This document shows, piece after piece, positions 33,986 through 46,680 of a stretch of DNA of 64,000 nucleotides. Below the pieces are notes generated by a model. The model did no database searches and had not been told where the DNA came from. It saw nothing but the letters and a program-made list of their open reading frames with translations. The position numbers were made by a program, and so were the translations under genes. Position 1 is the stretch's first letter. Each line of letters opens with the position of its first letter. Source of the stretch: Malania oleifera (lineage: Eukaryota; Streptophyta; Magnoliopsida; Santalales; Ximeniaceae); contig NC_080422.1 of NCBI RefSeq assembly GCF_029873635.1, positions 17,700,049 to 17,764,048 on the forward strand. Reading direction: 5' to 3'.

Positions 33986-35337
33986 TTGGGTTATATTTTC
34001 AGTAACATTTTGATAATTTATGATGCTGGGATGGTTGTTCAATTCGACAGGTTCTTGCAGTTTTGATTTCATTGGGGTTAAAGATGTGAGTTATGGTATT
34101 TTCAATATCAGTTAGGATTCTTAATCGGTTCGAGATGGATTTGTTTCAAAGGTTTTGGATGTGTATGCACCAAGTGTTCGATCATTTATAGCAAAGGGAA
34201 CTGCAATTAAGCGTGCAATGTTATAGATTTCGCATACTATTTTTGTGTTGTCTGTGTCATATGTAGGGTCTATAAACTCAGATTATTCAATTATATCCCA
34301 GTTGATTCGTGAGTCCCATGTTGGATGGGGTTGTAAGTGCAATGGTAGATTGAAGTTTGAGATTGAGATCTGCCAGATGTCTACCATTGACGGTGATTTT
34401 GTTACTGTTTGTTTTGATTATGGTGTGGATTGTTCAGCTGATTGGGCTCCAGGTGCTCGATCAAATGTCACTAAGGAGCTTGATTTTTCTGTTTAAGGTT
34501 TTGCCAATTGCAGTTGCTACAATTATGCAATTTCAGTGTGCATTGCAATTTCAACTCAAATTTTCAATTGTAATTTCAAATTCACTATTTAGAGCACTGT
34601 TCAGTGCACATGAATGTGTAAGAGTCATTATTGTTGACCCCATGGTACATTCGGCTAACCCATTCGAATTTTAAAGTTTGGCTTTGTTTATTTGACTGGC
34701 AGTGTAGCTGTTATGACCCCACTATGCATTTAGTGCATAGGTCACTGTTCAATCAATTAAATATCTTGAACATCCTATTATTATTAGTCATTAAGGCAGA
34801 GATCTTCAAGCATTGAAACTATGACATCTATTTATTTTATTTTTTTTTTAAATTATTATTGTATGATGGAGAAAAAATCATACTTTGAGAATAGGCACGT
34901 TGGCTACATAAATCTTGTGCATAGAAACATCAATTGTAGTCGGATTCGTATTAGATCCAGAATTTCCCAATATCGCAAGCTAGGTTCCGGTTATTCGTCC
35001 GTCAATTTTATTACTTGGCTTTTTCAATGCGAGTAAAGCGTCATTGATGTGCTTGAACGAATTAAACCCGTACCCTTTACTTTTCCCGGTGACCTTGCCA
35101 AGGATCGCGATGGCTTCTTCGAGGTCACCATAGGTGGAGAAGAGATTGTGGAGGTTCTTGATGGTAGTGTCCCATCCAATTCCGTGAATGAAGAGTTTGC
35201 ACTAGGTAGGATCCCAATTGGCGATGGATCAGACGGCATCGAGATTTCGGACGATCTTAATTGAGCCAATGCATCGACCTTCAATTATCTGATGTAGTCA
35301 TGATCAAGGATTGAAAGAGAAAACCTCTCAAGAAGTT
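33986..35337 (-). other. Interior of the non-autonomous LTR element
   Basis: No confident coding domain. The part next to the primer site (35024-35337) is less AT-rich, and a 71-codon plus-strand frame (35049-35264) and an 86-codon minus-strand frame (35284-35024) overlap there. It may be a relic of a gag leader, but no family word is recognisable. Confidence 0.5.
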
Positions 35338-35353
35338 CCCACAGACGGCGCCA
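35338..35353 (-). other. Primer binding site, Asp-tRNA-like
   Basis: TGGCGCCGTCTGTGGG on the minus strand, two bases after the LTR. Its first nine bases match the 3' end of plant Asp-tRNA. Confidence 0.65.
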
Positions 35354-35355
35354 AC

Positions 35356-35789
35356 TGTTGCAGCCAAAAATTGAACGACCTTCACGATCCCTGATCACGA
35401 CCACCTGAAAAGAGATAAATAAGTAAGGCTTGGAGGACCTGGGGTGTACTCCGGGGGATCGCTCCGATGCCTAAGTCAGGGATTGACTTGAGAGGTTTTT
35501 AATGCAACAGTAAAGTAGAGTTTAGAATGAGATACCTTAGCCTCTTCTCTGAATCCCCATTTATAGTGAGGGAGTTTGACCCAAGGGTGATGTGTCATTT
35601 ATTAGTGAATTATGGAGCAAACGTGAATAGCTCCAATTGTTATAACGTTGGCGTAGATTGCTCTAGTCATCATGGAGCTGGCGTCAATTGCTCTGCCTAA
35701 GCAGTTGACTTAGGTGGTAATTGCCCTCATCAATGTTGGGCTCTAGTCTCCTTTGGATTTATGGTAAGTGATATATTTGAGGTATATCA
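35356..35789 (-). repeat. 5' LTR of the non-autonomous element
   Basis: 434 bases, the same length as its partner, ending with GGTATATCA before the GAGCC duplication. Confidence 0.9.
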
Positions 35790-35879
35790 GAGCCAGCTAT
35801 GATCTAGAACATATGATTATTGTAATCAAAAGATGTAAGTTATTGCTAATAAGACGTAACTTTTTTTCTTAAAATTTTA

Positions 35880-38212
35880 CTAAATCACATGTTGCTTGTT
35901 TAATTATAATTGTAGTGGTTAAATCTTTAAAATTTTAGTTTCAATTTTGTCGGGATCTTTATTGATAGGAACTTGAATTAGCATGAACATGATTTTTAAT
36001 GGATTGAATTGTTACCATTAATATTTTAGAAAGCGATGATTCACCTCGAGTACCCCTTAGAGAAATCATTGCTCAAATCCACCAAAGAAAAGATTTTTTT
36101 TCCAAAGAAAAATTAAGAAAATTCATATATTAATGACATGTATAATTATATTTTTTGGTTTAGATTTGAAATATATTTTTTTTTCATTTTCCTTGATTAC
36201 TAAATAAGAAAATGTATGTGAATTTTTTCCTATTTATTTTTTCTTACTATATTTTGGGTTTCAAATGGGTCCTGGGCAAACCACTAGGATGAATGCATAA
36301 TAAATTATTGTGCTATTATTATAAGCACTAAAGTTTCACATGCTTTTCAAAACAGTGTAAAGTTATATTATAACTAAACCAAAGACAAAAAATAAAATAA
36401 AATAAAATCAAAATACCCCACACACAAATTATTGGAGTATGTGCGATAACACAGAACCAATGAAAACAAAATAGCAAACAGTAAACAATGATTATTTAAG
36501 GTAATTTATTTTAGTTTAAATTTAATATTACATTATTTTAAATTTTATCCAAATTTATTTAAATTTAAATGTAAGATGAAAATCAATAAATATAGATTTA
36601 TTTGTTTCAATCAACTTCAAAATTGAATTTTCAATTGAATGGCTCTATTAGGGTTTTGAAAATTTGATCTTATCTGGCTGGCGCTTAGATTTGGTAAGGT
36701 CCAAAACAATCTTACTCACAGCAGCCCCCACCCCCGTGAATAAAAGCAAAACAAAACAAAAGGAAAAATTGTGCATCAAGTCAAATCAAACACCCTACCC
36801 TACCCACTATCTTTCATAAACTATTGAATAGGCCGCCCATCACGATTGGTAAATTGTTTTGCAAGAACTAATAATTGAAGAAGATTTAATATGAGAAGTA
36901 TGACGTCTGCATTTCAAATTTATATTTATATAATTTAAACATAATGTAACATAATTTACACACAAATCTAATATTCAAAATTTATGTTTTTAAATATAAT
37001 ATTTTTTTTATTTCAATGTAATAAAAATGGAAAAAGAAATTAAAATATTATGTTATATTGCGGAGAAAAAATGAGAATAATCTCGTATCTTTTTAATGAA
37101 ATAGAATAATTAAAAGTTAAATGATTGTTATATAGGCATATCTTATTTTATAAAAATAATATTTTTTTAAAGTAAATAAGTGTGCGGGTGTTATTATTAT
37201 TTTAATCAACTTGTAATTTAGTAGAACCATAAACGTTTGCATGATGAAATTTGAAAAATTATTTTCTAACTCATAGCACTAATAGTTGAAAATAATATCA
37301 AATGCTACACAATCATATCTTGAAATAAAACTAAATCTTTTGCAAATTATTGCTATGTATGTGTGTGCGCGTATTTATATATATTTCTTCATTTTTTAAA
37401 ACTCAAATTCCTAAATCAAAGAGGATTGTCTTTCACATAGGAAACTTCTTTGTAGGTTTGTTGTTTAAGATGTTATGATAATGGACAATATTTTAGAATA
37501 CATGCATATCCCTTGGAGGCTTTGGGGGACCTATTAAGGTATCCCCAAAATTGTAGTAACACGTCATAAAAAAAATAAAAAAAAAAAAAATTGCCCCACT
37601 ATGAGAATTGTAAGGATGGTTAGAACCTTAATTTGAGTTATACTATGGAACCCCAACAAAAGAAACATAAGAAGAAAATGGTAAAAAGGATTTGTTAGTA
37701 GACTAAACTTTACTTCTAGCTTCCTATGAGCTTTTCCTTGTGAAAAATAAGGTAATTAATCATGATCCATTCACGATCTAAAAGAAATAGTATTGAAAAG
37801 CGATTTAGGTAGGCAAGCAGGAATATTCCTTAATGTTATCTCATTTTGGAGAGCCCTCGGAATAAATGTCTTGAATATCTCCAGGACTTAGGTCCATTTC
37901 ATCACAGAACAAGAATTTTAAACTACGTGCAAAAAAGTTAAATTACCTATAAAGAACATGCAAGTATTTTCAATACACAACACTTTAGATTGGGAGAAAA
38001 GCGGCTCGAACTTGACAATATAATCAAAAAGCAGGGAAAAGGTTATAGATGTTCAAGGAAGCTCAAATTTTTCGAAGGATGAGGAGTAGAGATCGAATAA
38101 GTAGCCTATGCAAGAAGCAAATAGAATAGAGGCAGTTGCCTTATAAGGAAAACTTCTTTAAACCTCATAGAAATTCAAAAAGAACTTAGAAAATTTTTGA
38201 GAGAGTACTTTA
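35880..38212. other. AT-rich spacer
   Basis: No coding, RNA or element signature that I can support. It contains several A- or T-runs. Confidence 0.5.
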
Positions 38213-40102
38213 TGTCATGCCCCAAACCCGGAAATGGGCCCCAGGATGTGATTTAATAACCTAACCTGTCCCTCTATCATACAATAGTCCACGATACTAT
38301 ATAATATAAGGGTCCGACCCCGTAGGGTTCACATATACTCTATCCATCATCACATACACAGTATATATGCAGCTGAAAATCCAACCTAATACATCCATAA
38401 AACCATACCAGAGTATATACAAAACAGGGTCTAGTTCCCAAAAATACATAACATACCCCGAGTGTTTACATAACCCAAAATTACTACTCGACAAAGGATC
38501 AGTACTTACACTAGTACCTCTACATTGCTAACCAACCACCACACTCCTGAACCGCTAGGACGCTAGTGTCGGTTACTCGAAGGACCTGAAAAACATTTGT
38601 ATGATAGGGGTGAGACACCTCTAAGTAAGGGAGAAACCTGTTACATTAGTGTGTGGATACATAAGTGTTATTTCAACAGCAAACATATATTTCACAATAC
38701 TAGTATTTTCACAAATACAGTTCCAGTATACATATGATACAAAACAATACGATCTACTGCCATCACACTCTTCGGCCTAAGTCGGGCTGTCTGGTGGTAT
38801 ATCACATCGTTCAACAAAAGTTGGACTGTTTGGTGATATTTCACACCCTTCAGCAAAAGCCAGTGCCCTTGGTAACCTAGAATAGCATATGCCCCCACAA
38901 CATTGAACCAGTGCAGATCTAGTGTTCTCACACCCTTCGTTAAAAATCGGCCTATCTAGTGGTATTACGCACTCTTCGGCAAAAGCCGGACATCCAAGAT
39001 GATGGTCTTATTCCATCTCGATTCAATATCTCAGCCTACGGCATTTTAATCCAGCCCGCTTTATTATATCCGCTACTGTATTATCCTGACTCGGTATTTT
39101 CACAAAACTTAGAACATTTTGGAACTCATGTTCATATATCTCATTTGAATAATTCATAGCTTACGGTAGTTAACCGGAACAATTTTCCTCACAAAATACA
39201 TCATTCAAATTCATCATCTCATTCCACACTTATTTGGGTAAACAAACAATCACATATCAGGTATTATAGAAATACAATTTAAAATAATCAAAGTACGGTC
39301 ATCTCTATATCACAGTTTATATCAATATAAAGTTTTTCAACAAAACGGAGATGATACTCGAAACTCCTAATTTTCCTAAAAAGTGTAAACTGAAAATCCC
39401 GTAATTTCACCCTATAGATTTTTTCAAATAAGTAACCAAAACATCCGTAGAATCGTAAACTACAGTTTTACCAATTCAGATTACAAAAACAACTGATATA
39501 AACATAAACCCCTTACCTTTCCCTGAAAACCAAAACACGAACTAAATCGGTCTAAAACAACGTCACGGGACCCCCAAAACCTAAAAATTGAAGAACACAA
39601 ATTCAATATAATCCTATCTACTACAGATCTACCGAACCAAAAAAAAAATCGGACTCTTACCTCGATTTTGGGATAAGACTCAAAAATCCTTGAAATGAAA
39701 TTCCAATCCGTTATTAACATAAAAATTCTCCTTCTGATCCACGTGGTAACGTTGAGTTTTAGAGAGAGAGAAAGAGATTTGAGTTTTCTTAGCAATGAAG
39801 AAATGAAAAATGATATTTATAACCCCTTTGACCCAGTCCAATTCGTCGACGAGACGATGCCTTCGTCGACGAATCATCTATGTATTTTGTCGCCAAACCT
39901 GTTCCTTCGGCGACGAACCCTATTATGATATTTTACAACTTGTTCGGTATCTCTTCGTTGACAAGGCTTTGAATTTCAACGACGAAGAGTATAAGGGCCT
40001 TCGTCGACGAGAACAATGGCTTCATCAACGAAGCCTGCTAAATTTACCTTTTTATCCCTTTTTTATTTATTAAATCTGAAATTCTCGGGTCGAGTTCTTA
40101 CA
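38213..40102 (-). repeat. 3' LTR of the Tekay-like element
   Basis: Starts TGTCATGCCCC, ends GTTCTTACA. In element orientation it shows a cluster of TCGTCGACGA words (39845-40035), then TATAAATA (39821-39814), then a CT-rich leader. Confidence 0.88.
39845..40035. repeat. TCGTCGACGA dyad cluster in the Tekay-like LTR
   Basis: About seven perfect or one-off copies of TTCGTCGACGAA, with a TATAAATA box about 25 bases away. Related clusters lie at 48505-48705, 48885-49080, 55640-55830, 58425-58625 and 63865-64000. Confidence 0.8.
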
Positions 40103-40118
40103 ACCTCCCCTTCTTACA
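40103..40118 (-). other. Polypurine tract of the Tekay-like element
   Basis: AAGAAGGGGAGGTT on the minus strand directly before the LTR. Confidence 0.7.
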
Positions 40119-40395
40119 AAAATTTCATCCTCGAAATTTGTAATCTCTCACTAGATAACTCCTCCACATACCAAAACATATAATTGACTCTAGAAAGAGC
40201 CGGCGACCACCCACATAGCAGCCCCGTCTCAAATATATTACATACGCTCACTTATGGTGGAGGAATACCGTGGTTACATACATAGTGTCTCAAGAGTTCA
40301 AAATATCATAAAAACCTTCTAGAGACTAACCACACATTTATACTCTAAACAGATACATCAAATACTTACCTAAATCGTACTTGTAAACATTACCC

Positions 40396-41990
40396 TCAGA
40401 ACAAATGTGGATATTTATGGCGTATTTCTGTCTCCAATTCCCAAGAAGCCTCCTTAACCGCGTGATTCCGCCACAGTAACTCCACTAATGGTATTTCCTT
40501 GGTATACAACTTTTGAACTTTCTGGTCCAGAATCTGAACGGGTATCTCCTCATACGCCAAAGCATCCCCAATCTTTAAGGATTCATAACTAATCACATGT
40601 GATAGATCCGACACATACCTCCTCAACATAGATATGTGGAACACATCATAGATCCGAGAGAGTGCTGGAGGTAGTGCTATCCTGTAGGCTATTGGACCCA
40701 CTCGTTCAAGTACCTAAAATGGTCCGATATACCACGGGCTCAGTTTTTCCTTCTTCCTGAACCTCATCACCGCTTTCATCGGAGCGATTCTCAGGAATAT
40801 CTTACCCCCTACCTCGAATTCCAACTCATGATGGCGAACATACGCATAACTCTTCTGTCGACTCTGAGCCGATTTATTTTTGTCCCTCATCAATCTGACC
40901 TTCTTAGAAGCCTACTGTACGAGTTTGGGACCTAATATCTACCCTTCACCGACCTCATCCCAATACAGAGGAGACCGATAGCTCCGACCACATAATGCTT
41001 CGAACGCTATCATCCCGATACTTGCTTGAAAGCTATTGTTATAGGCAAATTTCACTAATGGTAAAAACTGAATCCAACTATTGTCAAAATCTAGCACACA
41101 CGCCCGTAACATATCCTCCAAAATCTGTATCATCCTCCTTGACTGTCCATTAGTTTGGGGTGGAACGCTGTACTAAAAGTAAGTTTCGTCTCCAGTGCCT
41201 CCTGTAAGCTCTTTTAGAATTGAAAAGTGAAATATCGGGTCTTGATCGGAAACAATGGACACTGATATCCCGTGCATTTTGACTATCTCTTACACGTATA
41301 GATCTACTAGCCTACTCAAGGAGTAGCTAACCTTCATTGGTACAAAGTGAGTAGATTTAATTAACCTATCCATGATTACCTAGATTGCATTCTACCCATG
41401 AAATGCTGGTGGCAACCCGGTGACAAAGTTCATGGAGATATGCTCCCATTTCCACTCTGGGATGCTCAATGGCTGCAACGGCCCTACCGGTCTCTGATGT
41501 TCAACCTTTACCTGCTGACACGTCAGACATTACTCTATAAATCGAGCAATCTCCCTTTTCATGCCTCTCTACCAGAAAGATTCGCACAAATCTTGATACA
41601 TCTTCGTACTACCCATATGTAGCGTATACAAAGAATGATGTGTCTCCTCCAAAATCGTCCTCCTTATCCCCTCATAGTTTGGAACACACAGTTTGTTTCC
41701 AAACCTCAATACACCTCCCTCGGAGATGTTAAAATTTGCAGCCAGTCTTGCTACACCTTCTCTACCACCTTGACTAATTCCTCATTATTAGCCTGTGTGG
41801 CTTTAATCCTCTCAAATAATGTTGGCTAGATCGCTAAGCTAGCAATGAATGCCTAATGACTACCATCCACCAACTCCATGCCTAGCCCCTATAGATCTCG
41901 TCTGATATGATGTTGAGCTTTCACTGTAGATACCGTGGTATGCTCTGACTTCCGACTCAACGCATCAGCTACCACGTTAGCCTTCCCCGG
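40396..41990 (-). pseudogene. gypsy integrase with chromodomain-like tail (Tekay-like)
   Basis: The C-terminal frame (40701-40396) reads GPIAYRIALPP, FHISMLRRYV and a tail with the Trp-Glu chromodomain core (ASWELE). Upstream, 41133-40939 holds LPLVKFAYNNSFQASIGM, the integrase core region. The zinc-finger part (about 41520-41830) is scattered over frames with stops. Such tails are thought to steer insertion toward heterochromatin. Confidence 0.85.
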
Positions 41991-42400
41991 ATGATAGCTA
42001 ATGGTGCAATCGTAGTCCTTGATCAGTTCCAGTCACCTACTCTGCCTTATGTTCAACTCCTTCTGTGTGAAAAAGTATTTGAGGCTCTTATAGTCCGTGA
42101 ACATCTCACACTATTCATCGTATAAGTAGTGTCTCCAGATCTTCAACGCATATACTACTGCCTCCAACTCTAGATCATACGTGGGGTAATTCTTCTCGTA
42201 CTCTTTGAGTTGTCGAGAAGCATAAGAAATTACTTTCTTCTGTTGCATCAGCACACATCCTAAACCCTTCTGCGATGCATTGCTACAAATCACAAAACCA
42301 CTATCCCCAGATTGGATGGTTAAAACCGGAGCAGTGACCAGTCGATGTTTCAACTCCTAAAAACTCTACTTGCACTCGTTAGTCCAATCAAATCTCACAC
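41991..42400 (-). pseudogene. gypsy RNase H (Tekay-like)
   Basis: A frame at 42353-42111 reads [17 protein letters not shown], then [10 protein letters not shown] and [22 protein letters not shown], the gypsy RNase H core. The first catalytic Asp (usually CDAS) is Asn here (CSNAS). Confidence 0.85.
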
Positions 42401-43421
42401 CCTTCCTCATCTACCGTGTCAGAGGGCCAAATAACTTAGAGAATCCCTCCACGAACCGTCGGTAATACCTAGCCAGTCCTAGGAAACTTCGAACATCCTG
42501 CACGCTCTTTGGTTTCACCTAGTCAACCACTGCTTCTATCTTACCTAAATCAACTAAGATACCACCTTCCGACATGACGTGGCCAAGAAATGTGACCTGC
42601 TTCAACCAGAACTCACATTTCTTCAAATTGGCATACAACTTCTTTTCCCGTAGTACCTGAAGTACCAACCTCAAATGGATTTCGTGCTCTTCCAAACTCC
42701 TAGAATATACCATAATATCATCGATGAATACCATAACGAATTGGTGCAGGTATTCATGGAAAACTTGGTTCATCAGGTCCATAAATACTACCGGAGCATT
42801 AGTCAACCCAAATGGCATGACCAGGAACTTGTAGTGGCCATATCTGGTTCGGAAAGTAGTCTTCGCAACATTCTCAGTTCTAACTTTCACCTGATGATAC
42901 CCTGACCGTAAATCGATCTTCAAAAAAACCTGCGTTCCTTGCAGCTAGTCAAATAGATCATCAATACGAGGCAACGGGTATCGATTCTTCACTGTTACCT
43001 TATTGATCTCTTGGTAATCAATGCACATTTGCATTGACCCGTCCTTCTTATTCACAAAAAATACTGGTGCTCCCCAAGGCAAAACACTAAGTCTGATAAA
43101 GCCCTTATCCAATAGTTCTTATAGCTGCTCCTTCAACTCTCTAAGTTTATCTGAAGCCATTCGGTATGGAGCTTTAAAAATCGGTGCCTTGCCTAGCAGC
43201 AATTCAATAGAGAACTCCACCTCACGATCAGGAGGTAAACCGGGTATGTCTTTTAGGAATACATTCGAAAATTCGTTAACCACTCGGATATCTTCAAGTT
43301 TCAAATCATCCCATGGTGGTTTCTTCACACAAGCTAGGTAGCCTTGACAACTGTCCAAGAGTAGTCTTCTCGCCTGCTTAGCCAAAAGAATCTGTGGCGT
43401 CGAACGCACACACGATCCCAC
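42401..43421 (-). pseudogene. gypsy reverse transcriptase (Tekay-like)
   Basis: Order on the minus strand: PGLPPDREVEFSIEL and APYRMA (43300-43150), the [14 protein letters not shown] region (about 43035), [13 protein letters not shown] (42923), [19 protein letters not shown], and the catalytic FIDDIMVYS (within 42740-42690). A stop near 42945 and others break the frame. The active-site Asp pair is kept. Confidence 0.9.
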
Positions 43422-43860
43422 GAACTCATATTCCTACTCCCTAGGAGGTTTGAATACCACCAATTTTATACAATAGTAAATCACAGCAAAACTGGAGGAT
43501 AACCAATCCATCCCCGGTATAACATCACACTCGTACATGTCGTATATTACCAGATTCACTAGTAGCGATCTTCCTTGAATTACCACTGAGCAGTTCTCTA
43601 ACATCTTCCTACATATCAACACACTCCTAGATAGTGTAGTCATAGACAACCCCTTATGCATCACTTGGGTTTCAGCCCCACACAGTTTCACAAAATTTAC
43701 ATATATAAAGGAGTGAGTTGCTCTTGAATCGAATAAAACAACAACTTTATTTAAAAACAGTAACATTGTACCTGTCACCACGTTGCCAGCATGTTCTACA
43801 TCCGCTGGAGTAAGTGAGTACACTCTCGCCTAAGTTTTGTTTCCCCGAGGCACCTGGTTT
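43422..43860 (-). pseudogene. gypsy protease (Tekay-like), active site altered
   Basis: The frame 43823-43434 has VLFDSRATHSFI in place of the usual DSGATHSFI, so the conserved Gly beside the catalytic Asp is Arg, and GMDWLSS near the C-terminus. The protease would cut the polyprotein; this copy is probably dead. Confidence 0.85.
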
Positions 43861-44780
43861 TGTCCCCGGTTCTAACTCAGTGCAGCCATATCATTCATCG
43901 GTGTAGGACAGTTTTGTGATACATGGTCCGATTTGCCACAACGGTAACAGTTACCCATAAATGGTTGGCACTCCCCATCATGCCATTTATGGCACTTAAC
44001 ACACCGCACACAAGATGGATCCCTCTGCACACCTTGTCGTTTCATATTCTAGGGATTTCCTAAACCATAGTTCCTCTTCTTCCATTGTCCCTGTCTAGAA
44101 CTAGTCTGAGAACCAAAAGGTACCTGCCTCTTCTTTTGATCATGTGCCACCTTATCCTCTTGGAGACCAACCTCAACTATGGCGGCTTTGTCCACTAGAA
44201 CTAAAAACTCCCGAATCTGCCGCATTCCTACCAGCCTACGAATGTCCTTCCTAAGACCCTTCTCGAACCTCCGAGCCTTTTTGTACTCGTTCGAGATCAT
44301 ACACGATGCAAAGCAAGACAACTCAATGTATCTTGCTTTGTAACTCTGCATTGTTAGGGTCCCCTAAGTCAGATTCAAGAACTCGTCTATCTTTGCGTCA
44401 CAAATAAAAGCTGGGAAGTATCTCTCGAAGAACACCTCCTTAAAGCGGCCCCACATCATCCCAAGTGAATCAGCTCTCTACTCCTCAAGAAGACTCACAT
44501 CCACCCACCACCTCTCAACTTCTTCTGCCAGCTGAAACGTAGCATAGAGAACTTTCTGCTCATCAGTGCAATGCAGAACTTTTAGTATCTTCTCTGTCTT
44601 TTGCACCCAGTTCTCTGCCACAATCGGGTCAGATCCTCTACTCCCGTCTCCTAACACTTAGCCTGATCTCCCGCATAATCTGCCTGGTCAAACCCTGAGG
44701 CACGAAAGGTGACCCTTCACTCGCTGTCCCCTCCAAACTACTATACCAATTGCTATCCTTAGGCTCCATACTGAAACTAG
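43861..44780 (-). pseudogene. gypsy gag with zinc knuckle (Tekay-like)
   Basis: Includes MQSYKARYIELSCFA, RRFEKGLRKDIRRLV (44351-44200) and, further on, a CYRCGKSDHVSQNCP-type knuckle (about 43945-43900), preceded by a second Cys/His-rich stretch. An upstream portion to about 44770 has WGRFKEVFFERYFP. Stops (for example just before 44351) break it. Confidence 0.82.
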
Positions 44781-45079
44781 TAGAGGAATAGATTAACATT
44801 CCTATATCATTGCACAGTTAACACAATCATTTGCAAAATAATCATGTTAAACTCTAGACTCTCAAGCCTAGGTCTACCCTACCGCACAAACACGAAACAA
44901 TCAATGGTTTGCCGTGATTTTACTGAAATTGTCATTCCCAAAAAAACATAGAACACTGTCAATGATTCCCTGTCTAGCTACAAGACAATCCTCGACCTAC
45001 TTACCCATTCCCTACAGCTTATACTCTGGTATGTTCACAAAATCATGCTTAACCAAGTTCACAAGACCTAACAACCAAG

Positions 45080-45096
45080 TTAGCTTTAATACCAAG
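45080..45096 (-). other. Primer binding site of the Tekay-like element
   Basis: TTGGTATTAAAGC on the minus strand after the LTR, a decayed Met-tRNA site. Confidence 0.6.
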
Positions 45097-46680
45097 TTGT
45101 CACACCCCGAACCTGGAAATGGGCCCTAGGGTGAGATTTAGTAACCTAACATATCCCTGTATCATACAATAGTCCATGATACTATATAATATAAGGGTCT
45201 GACCTTGTAGGGTTCACGTATACCCTATCCATCATCACATACACAGTATATATGTAGTGGAAAATCCAACCTAATACATCCATAAAACCATACCAGAGTC
45301 TATACAAAACAGGGTCTAATTCCCCAAAATACATAACATACCCGAGGTGTTTACATAACCCTAAATGACTACCCAGCAAAGGACCAATACTTACACTAGT
45401 ACCTCTACATAGCTAACCAACCACCACGTTGCTAAACCGCTAGGACGCTAGTGTCGGCTACTCAAAAGACCTGAAAAACATTTGTATGATAGGGGTGAGA
45501 CACCTCTAAATAAGGGAGAAACATGTTATATCAGTGTGTTGATACATGAGTGTTATTTCAACAGCAAACATACATTTCATAATACCGGTATTTTCACAAA
45601 TACAGTTCCTATATACATACGATACAAAGCAATAAGATCTAGTGTCATCACACTCTTCAGCCTAAGCTGGGCTATATGGTGGTATTTCACACCGTTCGGC
45701 AAAAGGCGAACTGTCTAGTGGTATTTCACACCCTTCAGAAAAATTCTGTGCCTCTGGTAACCTAGCATAGCATAAGCCCTCACAGCATTGAACCAGTGCG
45801 GATCTGGTGTTCTCACACCTTTTGGTAAAAATCGGCGTGTTTAGTGGTATTGCACACTCTTCGGCAAAAGCCAAACATCAAAGCTGACGGTCTTATTTCA
45901 ACTCGATTCAATATCTCAGCCTACGGTGTTTTATTCTAGCGCGCTTTGATATATCCCCTACTGTATTATTCCGACTCGGCATTTTCACAAAACCTGGAAC
46001 ATTTTGGAACTCACGTTCCTATATCTCATTTGAATAATTCATAGCCTATGGTATTAATCGGCACGCTTTTCCACACAAAATACATCATTCAAATTCATCA
46101 TCTCATTCCACACTTATTTGGGTAAACAAATAATCACATATCAGGTATTCCAGAAATACAATTTAAAATAATCAAAGGTACGGTCATCTCTATATCACAG
46201 TTTATACCAATATAAAGTTTTTCAATAGAAATGGAGATGATACTCAAAACCCCCAATTTTCCTAAAAAGTATAAACCAAAAATCCCGTAATTTCACCCAA
46301 TAGCTTTTTCTAAATAAGTAAACAAAACATCCGTAGAATCGTAAACTATAGTTTTCCGATTCATATTACAAAAACAACTGATATAAATAGAAGCCCCTTA
46401 CCTTTCCCTAAAAACTAAAACATGAACTAAATCAATCCAAAACAATGTCACGGGACCCCCAAAACCTAAAAATTGAAGAACACAACTTCAATATAATCCT
46501 ATCTACTACAGATCTACTGAACCAAAAACGAAATCGGACTCTTACCTTGATTTTGGTATAAAATTAAAAAATCCCCGAAATGAAATTCCAATCCACTATA
46601 AACATAGAGATTCTCCTTTTGATCCACATGTTAATGTCGGATCATTGATTTGGGTAATAGACGGCCCAAAACCCTAGAGT

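Larger units (their letters stand above)
32738..35794 (-). mobile_element. Non-autonomous LTR retrotransposon (LARD-like) with a 79-bp tandem array
   Basis: Two 434-base LTRs (32743-33176 and 35356-35789) start TGTTGCAGCC and end GGTATATCA, and are flanked by the exact duplication GAGCC (32738-32742 and 35790-35794). On the minus strand a primer site TGGCGCCGTCTGTGGG (35353-35338, Asp-tRNA-like) follows the right LTR, and a G-rich purine tract (33177-33190) precedes the left LTR. The 2.2-kb interior has no recognisable gag or pol. Movement would depend on proteins from another gypsy element. Confidence 0.9.

Noticed and set aside
35049..35264. 71-codon plus-strand frame in the non-autonomous element
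   Set aside because: It overlaps an opposing frame and matches no known domain; coding status cannot be supported.
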